DNA from: JBHIYN01 sp041984235
GTDB lineage: Bacteria; Pseudomonadota; Gammaproteobacteria; Ga0077536
Assembly (NCBI GenBank): GCA_041984235.1
Contig: JBHIYN010000001.1
Coordinates: 186,001 to 250,000 of the forward strand
Direction of reading: 5' to 3'
DNA: 64,000 bases
The translations under genes were made by a program, and so were the position numbers. Shown piece by piece: positions 8,366-16,469 of the stretch. Every line of letters starts with the position of its first letter. The stretch's first letter is position 1. The notes beneath the pieces were generated by a model that was not told where the DNA came from, searched no databases, and worked only from the letters and a program-made list of their open reading frames with translations.

Positions 8366-8893
8366 ATGAGTATCGAATTCGTCGACCCACGTGGCGAGAC
8401 ACGGCGCGCCGCGCAAGCCTATGAACATGTCCTCGACGTCACCGTGCCGGCGACCATCGGCCTGCTGGCCAACGGCTTTCCCGACTCGGTCGCGTTCCTG
8501 GACGCGGTCGAGGTCGCTCTGGGCGAGGCGCTGCCGCAGGCGAGCTTCCGCCGCTACGCCAAGCCGGGCGCCTCGGCGCCGGCCGACAGCGCGCTGGTCG
8601 CCCGCATCGCGGCCGAGTGCGATGCGCTGGTGACCGCCTACGGGCACTGAGGCAGCTGCACATCCGGCACCGTGCGTGACGGCATTGCACTGGCCCGCGA
8701 GGGGCGCCCGGCGGTGGCCTTCGTGACCACCAAGTTCGAGCCGCAGGGCGACTTCGTCGCCCGCGCCGAGGGCATGCCCGACGTGCCTCGCGTGATCGTG
8801 CCGCACCCGGTGGCCGGCATCGGTGCTGCCGCCATGGCCGCGCTGGCGCGCGACATCGCCGTCACCGTGGTCGAACGGCTGCGCGCCGGATGA
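8366..8893 (+). CDS. UGSC-family selenoprotein (UGA at 8648-8650 read as selenocysteine)
   Basis: A normal reading would stop at TGA 8648-8650 after 94 residues, but the same frame stays open to TGA at 8891-8893. Across the UGA it reads AYGH-U-GSC-TSGTVRDG, the defining U-G-S-C motif of UGSC selenoproteins, which have C-G-S-C counterparts in other bacteria. The full protein is 175 residues with Sec95. The N-terminal part (ATIGLLANGFPDS) and the C-terminal part (PAVAFVTTKF, RVIVPHPVAG) both continue the family pattern. selA, selB and a Sec tRNA lie downstream. ATG 8366 has the ribosome site GGGAG. The family is probably redox-active, but its reaction is not established. Confidence 0.9.
8666..8695 (+). 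promoter_or_regulatory. Candidate bacterial SECIS hairpin in the UGSC gene
   Basis: After the UGA, CCGTGC (8670-8675) pairs with GCAC..GG (8687-8693) with T8691 bulged, and GG at 8666-8667 can pair with CC at 8694-8695. The 11-base loop (8676-8686) begins with G and lies 26-36 bases past the UGA. That fits the usual bacterial SECIS window and the preference for G at the loop start. I folded this by hand. Confidence 0.5.
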
Positions 8894-9957
8894 GCGCGCT
8901 GCTCAGCGCGGCCGATGCCGATGCCGCACTCGAGCGACTGCACGCCCTGCGCTGCACGGACGGCCTGCCGGTGGTCATTCCGACCCCCGAGCGCGTCTCG
9001 CGGCTGGTGCTCGCGAGCGGGCTGGACGCCGACATCGAGCTCGGCGTGATGGGGCCGGGTTATGGCGTCGCCACCGTGGAGAAGGTTGCCGCCTGCGCGG
9101 TCATGGCCGGCTGCCTGCCCGACCACATGCCGGTGGTCGCGGCCGCCGTGCGCGCGGTGTGCCGGCCCGAGTTCGATCTCACCGAGATGCAGTGCACCAC
9201 GCATGCCATCGCACCGCTGGTCGTGGTCAACGGTCCGGCGCGCGCGGCCGGCGGCTTCGCCTCCGGCTTCGGGCTGATGGGGCCCGGCCACCGCGCCAAC
9301 GCCAGCGTCGGCCGCGCCCTGCGCCTGGCCATGATCAACATCGGCGGCGCGCGCCCGGGCGAATCCGACATGGCCATCCACGGCTCGCCGGCCAAGTTCT
9401 CGCTGTGCTTTGCCGAGGACGAGGCGGCCTCGCCCTTCGCGCCGCTGCACACGACCTTCGGCTACGCGCCCGGCGACAGCGCGGTCATGGTGCTCGGCGT
9501 CGAGGGCCCGCACTCGGTGCTGTTCAGCGGCGATGCCGGCGATAGCGCGTCGGCCGAGGCCCTGCTCGACACCCTGGCCGCGGTGATCGCCAATCGCGGC
9601 AGCAACAACTCCTACCTCGGCGGCCGCGCCGCGGTCGCGCTGGTGCTCAATCCCGAGCATGCCGCGATCCTGGCCGGGGCCGGTCATGGCCGCGAGTCCG
9701 TGCAGCAGGAGCTCGCCGCGCGCGCGGTGACCCCGCGCGAAATCCTGCAGCGCCTCAATCCGAAGATGCTGCAGGGCGAGGAAGCCCTGATCCCGGCAGT
9801 GCGCGATCCGGCCCGGGTGCACCTGATGGTGGCCGGCGCGCCCGGCCTGTACTCGGTCGTGATGCCGTCGTGGTGTGCCGGGCCACACGGCAACGTCGCG
9901 GTGCACGCGGCGGTCGAGCTGGACCCGTACTGCGAATTACCCACGGCCTCCCGCTGA
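8890..9957 (+). CDS. Conserved protein of unknown function, partner of the UGSC selenoprotein
   Basis: A 355-residue protein whose ATG overlaps the UGSC stop (ATGA), so the two are translationally coupled. Notable stretches are VVIPTPERV near the N-terminus, AACAVMAGCLPDHMPVV (about residues 65-81), QCTTHAIAPLVVVNGP, LRLAMINIGGARPGE and PSWCAGPHGNVAVH near the C-terminus. As I recall the family, proteins of this pattern commonly sit beside UGSC genes, but I know of no assigned reaction. There is no signal peptide or membrane segment. Conserved-looking Cys residues (in MAGC, MQCTTH and SWC) could react with the selenoprotein. Confidence 0.75.
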   Translation: MSALLSAADADAALERLHALRCTDGLPVVIPTPERVSRLVLASGLDADIELGVMGPGYGVATVEKVAACAVMAGCLPDHMPVVAAAVRAVCRPEFDLTEMQCTTHAIAPLVVVNGPARAAGGFASGFGLMGPGHRANASVGRALRLAMINIGGARPGESDMAIHGSPAKFSLCFAEDEAASPFAPLHTTFGYAPGDSAVMVLGVEGPHSVLFSGDAGDSASAEALLDTLAAVIANRGSNNSYLGGRAAVALVLNPEHAAILAGAGHGRESVQQELAARAVTPREILQRLNPKMLQGEEALIPAVRDPARVHLMVAGAPGLYSVVMPSWCAGPHGNVAVHAAVELDPYCELPTASR

Positions 9958-10024
9958 GCGCCGCGCCGCCGCGATCTGCTAGGCTGTGACGCTGCCGGGT
10001 GCAACGGCCCGGGGGGAGAATGTC

Positions 10025-11113
10025 ATGTCCGATCTGTATGCCGACGCCGCGGTCACGGTACGCGAGGATCTCGCCGCCGCGCACGCGCGCAGCCTGGCCA
10101 GTTTTAGCGCGCCGGGAACCTGGTTCGACGGCGCGACCCGCGCCGGCCTGGCCGGCGAGGCGCGGCAGGCCCGCGCAGAGGCCGGCCTGCAGCCGGGCAC
10201 GCCGCCGACGGAGGGGGGCGGCGCGGTGCCCGCGGCCGCCGCGCGCGTGGTCCGGCGGATTGCCGCCGACCCGACCGACCTCGATCGCAGCCTGTTCGAC
10301 GATGCCTGCGCCGAGGGTCTGAGCGAGGAAGAGTACGTCGAATGCGTCGGCATTGCCGCGCGCATCAGTAACCTCGACATGTTCGCGCGCGGCCTCGGCG
10401 TCGCACCGCGGCCGCTGCCGCCGGTCAGCGCCGGCGAGCCGAGCCGACGGCGTCCGGCCGCGGCGGTCGCGGAGGGCGCCTGGGTGGCGACGATCCCCAA
10501 CGGTGAGGCCGGCGGCGCCGAGGGTGCCGCGCTCTACGGCGGGCAGTGGGCGGCCAACATCCTGCGCGCGCTCAGCCTGGTGCCCGCCGAAGCCGCGGAC
10601 CTGATTGCCTTGGGCGACGTGCAGTACGTCTCGGTGGCCAACTTCATGGACTTCGGCTACTCGCACGACCCGGCCATCTCGCGGCAGCAGGTCGAACTGG
10701 TGGCGGCGCGCATCTCCGCGCTCAACGCCTGCTTCTACTGAACCTCCTGGCATGTGCAGCTGCTCCGTGCGAGCGGCCAGTCGGGACAGAAGACTTACGA
10801 ACTGAAAGGGGTTACCGATCGTGCGCTCGCTATCGGCGTGGACGACGAGGACGTCTTGCTGGCCTTCGCCGACGCGGTCTTCGGCGGGCCGCAGGCTGCG
10901 CTCGACGCGGCGCGCAGCGCGCTGCGCCATCGCCTGGGTGACGGCGGCCTGGTCGAGGCCGCGATCACCGCGGCGAATTTCAGCCTGGTCGATCGCGTCG
11001 CCAACAGCATCGGTATTCCGCTCGATGGCATGGCCATCGAGCAGACGGCCGATTTTCGCGAACCGCTCGGCATCAACCGCTTCCCTTCGGCGCGCAATAC
11101 GCTCGGCGGCTGA
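10025..11113 (+). CDS. Alkylhydroperoxidase-related (AhpD-like) selenoprotein, CxxU motif (UGA at 10739-10741)
   Basis: The frame is interrupted only by TGA at 10739-10741 and continues to TGA at 11111-11113, giving 362 residues with Sec239. Across the UGA it reads NACFY-U-TSWH. This matches the AhpD active site CxxCxxxH with Sec in place of the second, peroxide-reacting Cys: Cys236, Sec239 and His243 correspond to Cys130, Cys133 and His137 of mycobacterial AhpD. The protein is about twice the size of AhpD; the region near residues 95-125 (EEEYVECVGIAARISNLD) looks like a second CMD-type helix. ATG 10025 follows the strong ribosome site GGGGGGAG. It probably reduces peroxides or thiols. Confidence 0.9.
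10747..10780 (+). promoter_or_regulatory. Candidate bacterial SECIS hairpin in the AhpD-like gene
   Basis: Starting 6 bases after the UGA, CTGGC (10747-10751) pairs with GCCAG (10776-10780). An inner TGCA/TGCG stem (10755-10758 with 10768-10771) encloses a 9-base loop (10759-10767) that begins with G. The loop starts 18 bases past the UGA. The fold was made by hand, and an internal loop separates the two stems. Confidence 0.45.
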
Positions 11114-11143
11114 ACCGCCGCCGGGCACACGGACGGCGGCGCC

Positions 11144-12568
11144 GTGAGCGACGGCGCCGAGGCCAACGCGGCGCTGCGGGCGGTGCCGTCGATCGACGAG
11201 TTGCTGCGCGGTGCCGATGCCGCCCGCCTGGTCGATGCCTGGGGCCGCGAAGCGGTCGTCGCGGCCTTGCGCGAAGCGGCCGACGCGGCGCGCGCGGCAC
11301 TCGCCGGGGGCGCTGCGGCGGCGCGTGCGCAGGCGTCGGCGGAGGCCCTGGTCGCGGACGCGGCCGCCCGCCTCGCGGCGCTGATGGCGCCGGCGCTGAA
11401 GCCGGTGTTCAACCTCACCGGCACGGTGCTGCACACCAATCTCGGACGCGCGCCGCTGCCGGCCGAGGCGATCGCGGCGATGAGCGCGGCGGCCGGTGCC
11501 AGCAACCTCGAGTACGACCTCTCGACGGGACGCCGCGGCGATCGCGATGCGCTGGTCGAGGACTGGATCTGCCGCCTCACCGGGGCCGAGGCGGCGACCG
11601 TGGTCAACAACAACGCCGCCGCCGTGCTGCTGCTGCTGAACACGCTCGCGCGGCGCCGCGAGGTGCCCGTGTCGCGCGGCGAGCTGGTCGAGATCGGCGG
11701 CGCCTTCCGTATTCCCGACGTCATGGCGCGGGCCGGCAGCAAGCTGGTCGAGGTCGGTACGACCAACCGTACCCATGCGCGTGATTTCGAGGACGCGCTC
11801 GGTGCGCGCAGCGCGCTGCTCATGAAGGTGCATACCAGTAACTACGTGGTCGAGGGTTTCACCGCCGCGGTCGCCGAGCCCGAGCTGGCGCGCATCGCGC
11901 ATGCAGCCGGTGTGCCGTTCGTGGTCGATCTCGGCAGTGGCACGCTGACCGACCTGTCGCGCTTCGGCCTGCCGCGCGAGCAGACCGTCGCCGAGACCCT
12001 GGCCAATGGCGCCGACCTGGTGACCTTCAGCGGTGACAAGCTGCTCGGCGGCCCGCAGTGCGGCATCATCGCGGGGCGCGCCGATCTCGTGCGCCGCATC
12101 AAGAAGAACCCGATGAAGCGCGCCCTGCGCGTGGACAAGATCACGCTCGCCGCGCTGGGCGCGGTGCTGCGCCTGTACGGCGATCCCGCACGCCTGCCCG
12201 AACGCCTGCCGGCGCTGCGCCTGCTGACCCGCGACGAGGCCGACATCCGCGCCGCTGCCGAGCGGCTGCTGCAGCCGCTGCGTGCGGCACTGGGCGCTGC
12301 CGCGACGGTCGACGTCGTCGCCTGTCGCAGCCAGATCGGCAGCGGCGCCCTGCCGGTCGACCTGTTGCCGAGCGCCGCGCTGCGCATCACGCCGCCGGGC
12401 CGGCGCGGGCGGGCACCGGAGCGGCTGGCCGCACGCCTGCGCGCGCTGCCGCTGCCGGTCATCGGTCGCATCGCGGACGGCGCCGTGCTGCTCGACCTGC
12501 GCTGCCTGGACGACGAGGCCGGATTCGTCGACCAGCTGGCGCTGCTGGGCGAGGGTGAAGCGCCGTGA
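11144..12568 (+). CDS. selA: L-seryl-tRNA(Sec) selenium transferase
   Basis: A 474-residue PLP enzyme that converts Ser-tRNA(Sec) to Sec-tRNA(Sec) using selenophosphate. It has the SelA pattern NLTGTVLHTNLGRAPL, ATVVNNNAAAVLLLLN, RGELVEIGGAFRIPD, and FSGDKLLGGPQCG with the PLP lysine at Lys299. It starts with GTG at 11144, 30 bases after the AhpD-like selenoprotein stop, and its end overlaps selB. Selenoprotein and machinery genes thus form one apparent transcription unit. Confidence 0.96.
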   Translation: MSDGAEANAALRAVPSIDELLRGADAARLVDAWGREAVVAALREAADAARAALAGGAAAARAQASAEALVADAAARLAALMAPALKPVFNLTGTVLHTNLGRAPLPAEAIAAMSAAAGASNLEYDLSTGRRGDRDALVEDWICRLTGAEAATVVNNNAAAVLLLLNTLARRREVPVSRGELVEIGGAFRIPDVMARAGSKLVEVGTTNRTHARDFEDALGARSALLMKVHTSNYVVEGFTAAVAEPELARIAHAAGVPFVVDLGSGTLTDLSRFGLPREQTVAETLANGADLVTFSGDKLLGGPQCGIIAGRADLVRRIKKNPMKRALRVDKITLAALGAVLRLYGDPARLPERLPALRLLTRDEADIRAAAERLLQPLRAALGAAATVDVVACRSQIGSGALPVDLLPSAALRITPPGRRGRAPERLAARLRALPLPVIGRIADGAVLLDLRCLDDEAGFVDQLALLGEGEAP

Positions 12569-14478
12569 TCGTCGCCACCGCCGGCCACGTCGATCATGGC
12601 AAGACGCTGCTGGTGCGGGCGCTCACCGGTGTGGACACCGACCGCCTGCCGGAGGAGAAGCAGCGCGGACTGACCATAGAGCTCGGCTTCGCCTACCACG
12701 ATCTCGGCGACGGCGAGATCACCGGCTTCATCGACGTGCCCGGCCACGAGCGCTTCATTCGTACCATGATCGCCGGTGCCAGCGGCATCGACGTGGTGCT
12801 GTTCATCGTCGCCGCGGACGACGGCCCGATGCCGCAGACCGCGGAGCATCTCGCGATCCTCGACCTGCTGGGGGTGCAGCGCGGGGTGGTCGCATTGACC
12901 AAGGTCGACCGGGTCGACGACGCGCGCCTGCAGGCGGTTACCGTCGAGTGCCGCCGCCTGTTCGAACCGACGCCGCTGGCGATGGCTCCGATCGTACCCG
13001 TTTCGGCGCTCGAAGGCCGCGGCATCGATCTGCTGCGCGAGGTGCTGCTGAAGCTCTCCGCCGAGGTGCCGCCGCGTGTGGTCGCAGGCAATTTCCGCCT
13101 CGCCATCGATCGCAGCTTCCTGCTCAAGGGCGCCGGACGGGTGGTGACCGGCACCGTCTTCTCCGGGCAGGTCGGCGTCGGCGAGGCGGTGTGTCACGTC
13201 CCGGGCGGCGAGAGCGTGCGGGTGCGCGGCATCCACGCCCAGAACCACGAGGCGGAGTCGGCCGGCGCCGGCCTGCGCACCGCGCTCAACCTGGCCGGCA
13301 GCGGGCTGCGCGACGGCGATCTGCATCGCGGTGACTGGATCGTCGCTGACGGCGCCGCGTTCTCCACCCGCCGGCTCGACGCCATGCTGCGCGTGCTGCC
13401 GGGGGAGAGCCGGGCGCTGCGCAATCGCACCCCGGTGCACGTGCACGTCGGCGCCGCCGACGTCACCGGCCGCGTCGTGACCTTCGACGGCAAGGCCATA
13501 GAGCCCGGCGCGGAGGCGCCGGTGCAGTTGCTGCTCGACCGCGAGCTGCACGCGGTCCACGGCGACCGCATCGTGCTGCGCGACCAGTCGGCGCGGCGTA
13601 CCCTGGGCGGCGGCACGGTCATCGATCCGGTGCCCGACGTCCGCGGCCGCTCGCGCAGCGAGCGCGTACGTTACCGTGAAGCGATGTCGTGTGACGACCC
13701 GGCCGCGGCCCTGGACGCGGCCCTGGCGGCGCTCCCCGACGGCATCGAGCTCGATCGCTTCAGTCGCTGCTGGAATCTTACCGCCGCGGAGGCCGAGGCA
13801 CTGTTCGCGCGCAGCGCGATGGTGCGCGTCGACCGCGGCGACGTGCGGCTCGGTTTCGAGCCGGCGCGCTGGCAGGCCCTGCAGGACATGCTGCCGCCGG
13901 CGGTGGCGGCGGTTCATGCCGAGGCGCCCGACCGCCCCGGTGCCAGCGAGGCCGAGATCAACCGCAAGCTGCCCGAGCGCCTGCGTCCCGCACTGCTCGC
14001 GCTGCTCGTCGAACAGCTCGTCGCGGCCGGTACCCTGGAACGCAACGGCGCCGTGGTGCGCGTGCCCGGTCACGCTGTGCAGCGCTCGCCGGCCGACGAG
14101 AAGCTGTGGCGGCGGGTCGGGCCGATCCTCGAAAAGGCCGCGTTGAAGGCGCCGGTGGTGCATGACCTGCACGAGGCGCTGCACATCGACCTCAAGCTGC
14201 TGGAGGGTTTCCTCGGGCGCTCTGCGCAGCAGGGTTACCTGGTGCGCGTGAGCGCCAAGCGTTACTTCCTGCCGGACAGCATGCGCACTTTCGAGACCAT
14301 CGTGCTGGAGCTTGCGCGCACCCAGCCGGATGGCGTATTCACCGTTGCCGATTTTCGTAACCGCGCCGGCATCGGCCGCAATGCGGTGGTCGAGATCCTG
14401 GAATACTTCGACCGCGTCGGCCTGACCCGGCGCCACGGCCAGGTGCGCCGGGTCGTCGGCACGCCCACCCATCTCTGA
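12565..14478 (+). CDS. selB: Selenocysteine-specific translation elongation factor
   Basis: A 637-residue GTPase that carries Sec-tRNA(Sec) to the ribosome and binds SECIS RNA. G1 is GHVDHGKT (7-14), G3 is DVPGH (57-61) and G4 is TKVD (112-115). EF-Tu-like beta domains follow (about 170-350), and the C-terminal third, about 270 residues, has the winged-helix repeats that bind SECIS. The GTG start at 12565 overlaps the selA stop (GTGA). Length is close to E. coli SelB (614). Having selB beside three UGA genes strongly supports recoding. Confidence 0.96.
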   Translation: MIVATAGHVDHGKTLLVRALTGVDTDRLPEEKQRGLTIELGFAYHDLGDGEITGFIDVPGHERFIRTMIAGASGIDVVLFIVAADDGPMPQTAEHLAILDLLGVQRGVVALTKVDRVDDARLQAVTVECRRLFEPTPLAMAPIVPVSALEGRGIDLLREVLLKLSAEVPPRVVAGNFRLAIDRSFLLKGAGRVVTGTVFSGQVGVGEAVCHVPGGESVRVRGIHAQNHEAESAGAGLRTALNLAGSGLRDGDLHRGDWIVADGAAFSTRRLDAMLRVLPGESRALRNRTPVHVHVGAADVTGRVVTFDGKAIEPGAEAPVQLLLDRELHAVHGDRIVLRDQSARRTLGGGTVIDPVPDVRGRSRSERVRYREAMSCDDPAAALDAALAALPDGIELDRFSRCWNLTAAEAEALFARSAMVRVDRGDVRLGFEPARWQALQDMLPPAVAAVHAEAPDRPGASEAEINRKLPERLRPALLALLVEQLVAAGTLERNGAVVRVPGHAVQRSPADEKLWRRVGPILEKAALKAPVVHDLHEALHIDLKLLEGFLGRSAQQGYLVRVSAKRYFLPDSMRTFETIVLELARTQPDGVFTVADFRNRAGIGRNAVVEILEYFDRVGLTRRHGQVRRVVGTPTHL

Positions 14479-14492
14479 ACGGAGCCAATCAC

Positions 14493-15731
14493 ATGAGTAC
14501 GAGTATCAGCGTGGACACCGCCGCCGGACGTGTCGAGGGGCATTGCGATACGCGCTTCGCCGCCGTCGCCGACGCCTTCGTCGCCAATTTCGAACAACGC
14601 GACGAAGTCGGCGCGAGCTGCGCGATCACGCTCGAGGGTGAGACCGTGGTCGACCTGTGGGGCGGACGTATCACGCGTGGCGGCGAGGCCTGGCAGCGCG
14701 ACACGCTGTGCACCGTGTTCTCCTCGACCAAGGGTGCGATGGCGCTCTGCGCGCACATGCTCGCCGATCGCGGCAAGCTCGATCTCGATGCCCTGGTGAC
14801 CGATTACTGGCCCGAGTTCGGGACCGGCGGCAAGGAAGGCGCGCGGGTGAAGATGACGCTGGACCACAGCGTCGGCGTGCCTCACGTGCGCGACGCGGTG
14901 CCGCCCGGCGGCTTCTACGATTACGACGCCATGGTTGCGCGGATTGCCGCCGAGCCGGCTTTCTGGGAGCCCGGCACGCGCGGTGGCTACCACGCCATCA
15001 GCATGGCCTGGACGGTCGGCGAGCTGGTGCACCGCGCGGCCGGCCAGCGTCTCGGTGCGTTCTTCGACGCGCAGGTGGCGAAGCCGCTCGGCATCGACTT
15101 CTGGATCGGGGCGCCGGCGACGGTCGAGGATCGTATCTCGCCGATGATCCCGGCCGAGCCCGACGAGCCCTGGCTCGCGACCCGCTTCATCCAGGCCGCG
15201 CTCGGCGCCGAGCAGAACCCGACGCAGCTCTTCATGCGCGACTTCCTGCTGGTCGACGCCAACGACCCGGCCTGTCACCAGGCCGAGATCGGCTCGGCCA
15301 ACGGCGTCACCAACGCGCGCGGCCTGGCCGGCATGTACGCGCCGCTGGCCAACGGCGGGGCGCTCGGCGGCACGCACCTGGTCGGCGCGGACACGCTGGC
15401 ACGCATGGGCCGGGTCAGCATGGCTTCGCACGACGACGCCACGCTGCTGATCCCGACCCGCTTCGCGCTCGGCTACATGAAGAGCACGGACAATCGCCGC
15501 GTGCCGAACACGGTCAACGCCAGCCTGCTCGCCGGCGAGTCAGCCTTCGGCCACGTCGGCGCCGGCGGCTCGCTCGGGCTCGCCGACCCGGAATGCGCGA
15601 TGAGCTTCGGTTACGCCATGAACCGCATGGGCACCGGGCTGCTGATGAACGAGCGCGGGCAGTCGCTGCTCGACGCCGCTTACCGTGCGCTCGGCTATCG
15701 CTCTGACGCCAGCGGGGCGTGGCGCACCTGA
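14493..15731 (+). CDS. Serine hydrolase, beta-lactamase/EstB-like family
   Basis: A 412-residue class C beta-lactamase-fold hydrolase. FSSTKG gives the Ser77-x-x-Lys80 catalytic pair. A Tyr-containing segment (GGYHAISMAW) and GHVGAGGS near the C-terminus match the family VIII esterase layout. There is no signal peptide, so it is probably a cytoplasmic esterase acting on an ester or lactone intermediate. It follows selB by 14 bases with ribosome site GGAG, but has no evident link to selenium. Confidence 0.85.
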   Translation: MSTSISVDTAAGRVEGHCDTRFAAVADAFVANFEQRDEVGASCAITLEGETVVDLWGGRITRGGEAWQRDTLCTVFSSTKGAMALCAHMLADRGKLDLDALVTDYWPEFGTGGKEGARVKMTLDHSVGVPHVRDAVPPGGFYDYDAMVARIAAEPAFWEPGTRGGYHAISMAWTVGELVHRAAGQRLGAFFDAQVAKPLGIDFWIGAPATVEDRISPMIPAEPDEPWLATRFIQAALGAEQNPTQLFMRDFLLVDANDPACHQAEIGSANGVTNARGLAGMYAPLANGGALGGTHLVGADTLARMGRVSMASHDDATLLIPTRFALGYMKSTDNRRVPNTVNASLLAGESAFGHVGAGGSLGLADPECAMSFGYAMNRMGTGLLMNERGQSLLDAAYRALGYRSDASGAWRT

Positions 15732-15748
15732 GCAGGACTAGCGCACGT

Positions 15749-15771
15749 GGGTCAGAATTAAATTCTGACCC
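15749..15771. repeat. 23-bp perfect palindrome (GGGTCAGAATT arms)
   Basis: Arms GGGTCAGAATT (15749-15759) and AATTCTGACCC (15761-15771) are exact complements around a single A. Palindromes of this wording recur as dispersed repeats in many proteobacterial genomes and are associated with REP/RAYT-type elements. It lies 42 bases before the Sec tRNA and could also terminate the selAB-hydrolase transcript. Confidence 0.6.
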
Positions 15772-15813
15772 CTTCCGAACCCCGTCCCCTGCGACCCTGA
15801 TAGCATAGGCGGC

Positions 15814-15909
15814 GGAAGAGCATCGCCACCCGGTGGGGCGCCCGGTCTTCAAAACCGGTGAGACGGCCGCAGGGTCGTCTGGCAGGTTCGACTCCTGCCT
15901 CTTTCGCCA
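15814..15909 (+). tRNA. selC: tRNA-Sec (anticodon UCA)
   Basis: A 96-base tRNA. The 5' strand GGAAGAG (15814-15820) pairs with CTCTTTC (15899-15905). The anticodon stem CCGGT/ACCGG encloses the loop CTTCAAA with anticodon TCA at 15849-15851. There is a long variable arm (AGACG/CGTCT, 15861-15880) and a T arm GCAGG-TTCGACT-CCTGC. G-CCA is encoded at 15906-15909. The UCA anticodon plus long variable arm identify it as selenocysteine tRNA. With G as discriminator, only 7 acceptor pairs form instead of the usual 8; an added C15813-G15906 pair would restore 8 but use up the discriminator. Confidence 0.95.
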
Positions 15910-15970
15910 CTTCATCCGCCGGCGGGGCCAGGCTCGGCCCCGCCGGCGATTCTCCGGGGGGAGGAGCAAC

Positions 15971-16459
15971 ATGCAGTTCCATCACATGGCCGTGTTCGTC
16001 AGCGACATGGCGGAGGCGGTGCGCCTGTGGCGTGACGTGCTCGGTTTCAAGGTCGCGGTCGAAACCACCATTCCGGATGGCCCCGAACCGGGACCCAGGA
16101 CCTACATGTACCCGGCGCTGCTCGACGACATCTTCAAAGTCGAGGGCGCAAAATCAAAAATGGTCCTGCTGATGTCCGACGAGGGCGCGCTGATTGAGCT
16201 GCAGGAATGCGAGAACCCCGCCATCCAGCGCACGCCGAAGGAGAACCTGCGCTACGGCCACACCGGCTTCCACGAGCTCGGCCTGCTGGTGGACGATATC
16301 GACGGTTGGTTCGAGAAGGTGCGCGCGGCCGGTTACGAGACCCAGACCGACTACGTCTGGACCTGCGCCAGCATCGGCCGCTCGTTCCTGTTCTACGATG
16401 CCGACGGCAACATGATCCAGCTCTGGGAGCACACCGCGGAGCCGACCTGGGAGACCTGA
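15971..16459 (+). CDS. VOC/glyoxalase-family protein
   Basis: A 162-residue single-chain vicinal-oxygen-chelate protein with two half-domains: FHHMAVFVSDMAEAVRLWRDVLGF at the start, and GFHELGLLVDDIDGWFEKVRAAGYE with FLFYDADGNMIQLWE later. Such proteins bind a metal and act as isomerases, lyases, dioxygenases or epimerases. The start at 15971 follows ribosome site GGGGGGAGGAG. Open reading frame further upstream runs through the tRNA and was discarded. Confidence 0.85.
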   Translation: MQFHHMAVFVSDMAEAVRLWRDVLGFKVAVETTIPDGPEPGPRTYMYPALLDDIFKVEGAKSKMVLLMSDEGALIELQECENPAIQRTPKENLRYGHTGFHELGLLVDDIDGWFEKVRAAGYETQTDYVWTCASIGRSFLFYDADGNMIQLWEHTAEPTWET

Positions 16460-16469
16460 GCGGGGGCGC

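Noticed and set aside
8648..8650. The UGA as a nonsense mutation or sequencing error making a pseudogene
   Set aside because: Three independent UGAs fall exactly at redox-active positions, no frame shift is present, and selA, selB and tRNA-Sec are adjacent.
9755..14472. Two long minus-strand open frames across the Sec island
   Set aside because: They are antisense to the AhpD-like selenoprotein, selA and selB, which have full family motifs.
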